Below, in pieces: positions 6,061 through 6,481 of a stretch of 6,481 nt of DNA. Source of the DNA: Desulfonatronovibrio sp. (lineage in GTDB: Bacteria > Desulfobacterota > Desulfovibrionia > Desulfovibrionales > Desulfonatronovibrionaceae). Location: NCBI GenBank assembly GCA_003558575.1, contig PWPY01000277.1, positions 1 to 6,481 of the forward strand, read 5' to 3'. The notes under the pieces were generated by a model that was given only the letters and a program-made list of their open reading frames with translations, was not told the origin of the DNA and ran no database searches. Every line of letters starts with the position of its first letter. The stretch's first letter is position 1. The position numbers and the translations under genes were made by a program.

Positions 6061-6119
6061 CTTTGCATTGACTTTTTTGTTTGTTGAGTAATTACTAATA
6101 TTATTAACGGAGTTTTGTT

Positions 6120-6481
6120 ATGGCAAAGAAAGTGCTTGTAATTGGTGCTGTGGCCCTGGGACCAAAGGCCGCATGCAGGTTTAAGCGTCTGGAGCCTGAT
6201 TCTGAAGTGATAATGATTGATGAATCAGAACTTATTTCATACGGGGGCTGCGGTATTCCTTACTATGTATCTGGAGATGTGAGTGATGCCAAAGAGCTTC
6301 AGTCCACTACATTTCATATGGTCAGGGATGCTGGCTTTTTTCGCAAGGCCAAAGGGATTGAAGTGTTGACCCGGACCAGGGCCTTGAACATTGATCGCTC
6401 TTCCAGGAAAGTCCTGGTTAAGGAGCTGAATTCCGGACGGGAATATCGCCTAAGTTATGATAAGTTAGTACTGGCAACTGG
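6120..6481 (+). CDS. FAD/NAD(P)-dependent disulfide reductase family protein, 5' part only
   Basis: The first 120 complete codons of a flavoprotein; the gene is cut by the window end. The N-terminus VLVIGAVALGPKAACRFKRL is the FAD-binding beta-alpha-beta fold, followed by the acidic strand end VIMIDE (30-35). The next segment, LISYGGCGIPYYVSGDV, places C44 at the position of the single redox-active cysteine of CoA-disulfide reductase and NADH oxidase (S. aureus CoADR: SFANCALPYVIG). The visible part ends at YDKLVLATG, the second FAD contact. The glycine motif reads GAVALG where CoADR has GAVAGG. Likely substrates are CoA disulfide, persulfide/polysulfide or oxygen; a C-terminal rhodanese domain, found in some relatives, would settle this but lies outside. 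ACGGAG at 6107-6112, seven bases before the ATG, fixes the start. A palindrome upstream suggests repressor control. Confidence 0.88.
   Translation, partial: MAKKVLVIGAVALGPKAACRFKRLEPDSEVIMIDESELISYGGCGIPYYVSGDVSDAKELQSTTFHMVRDAGFFRKAKGIEVLTRTRALNIDRSSRKVLVKELNSGREYRLSYDKLVLAT

Larger units (their letters stand above)
5747..6119. other. Repeat-rich non-coding region between ogt and the flavoprotein gene
   Basis: This divergent intergenic stretch contains no credible gene. Its left part (5756-5937) is a mosaic of short repeats: a 21-bp direct repeat at each end, two perfect hairpins and inverted TGAATAG copies. Its right part (5938-6119) holds an operator-like palindrome (6044-6060), two TTGACT hexamers (6017-6022, 6068-6073) that could be -35 boxes, and the ribosome binding site ACGGAG (6107-6112). 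No -10 hexamer at ideal spacing was convincing. Confidence 0.7.

Overview
The window reads as part of a bacterial chromosome, most likely from an anaerobic, moderate-GC Desulfobacterota (deltaproteobacterium, sulfate-reducer-like). Three things point there: a selenocysteine-type selD, a long Lon protease, and a CoA-disulfide reductase/NADH oxidase-type flavoprotein with a GAVALG...CGIPYY signature. Dispersed palindromic intergenic repeats (TGTCATTGCGAGGGAGCGAA-type and ATTCCGGC-GAAA-GCCGGAAT-type) fit the same group. This assignment is inference; no rRNA or species marker is present.

Layout: bases 1-413 are non-coding, with a dispersed inverted repeat at the left edge and a good sigma-54-like -24/-12 element at 345-360. 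On the + strand follow two small exported proteins: a secreted DUF4168 protein (414-812) and a 75-residue Pro/Gly/acidic lipoprotein (943-1170), closed by a strong GAAA-loop terminator at 1201-1230. On the - strand lie, in transcription order, ogt (5746-5207), lon (5081-2628) with a terminator near 2571-2598, and selD (2361-1312). A repeat-rich non-coding stretch (5747-6119) separates ogt from a + strand flavoprotein gene that runs off the right edge.

The main observation is that selD is longer than a plain ORF search shows. The apparent start is a TTG at 2298, but the frame continues upstream through an in-frame TGA (2310-2308) to an ATG at 2361. This adds a conserved SelD N-terminus in which the TGA sits at the catalytic Cys position (GAGUASK; E. 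coli GAGCGCK). A hairpin just downstream of the TGA has the position and shape of a bacterial SECIS element. The gene therefore encodes a selenocysteine-containing selenophosphate synthetase, a protein that needs its own product to be made. The host should carry selA, selB and selC elsewhere.

Apart from selD, the genes are ordinary housekeeping, repair and redox functions. I see no defence island, CRISPR array, transposase or biosynthetic cluster. The remaining points of interest are regulatory or structural: the sigma-54-like promoter, a tandem 14-mer before lon, a perfect 7-bp palindrome before the flavoprotein gene, and a small repeat element abutting the ogt start codon.
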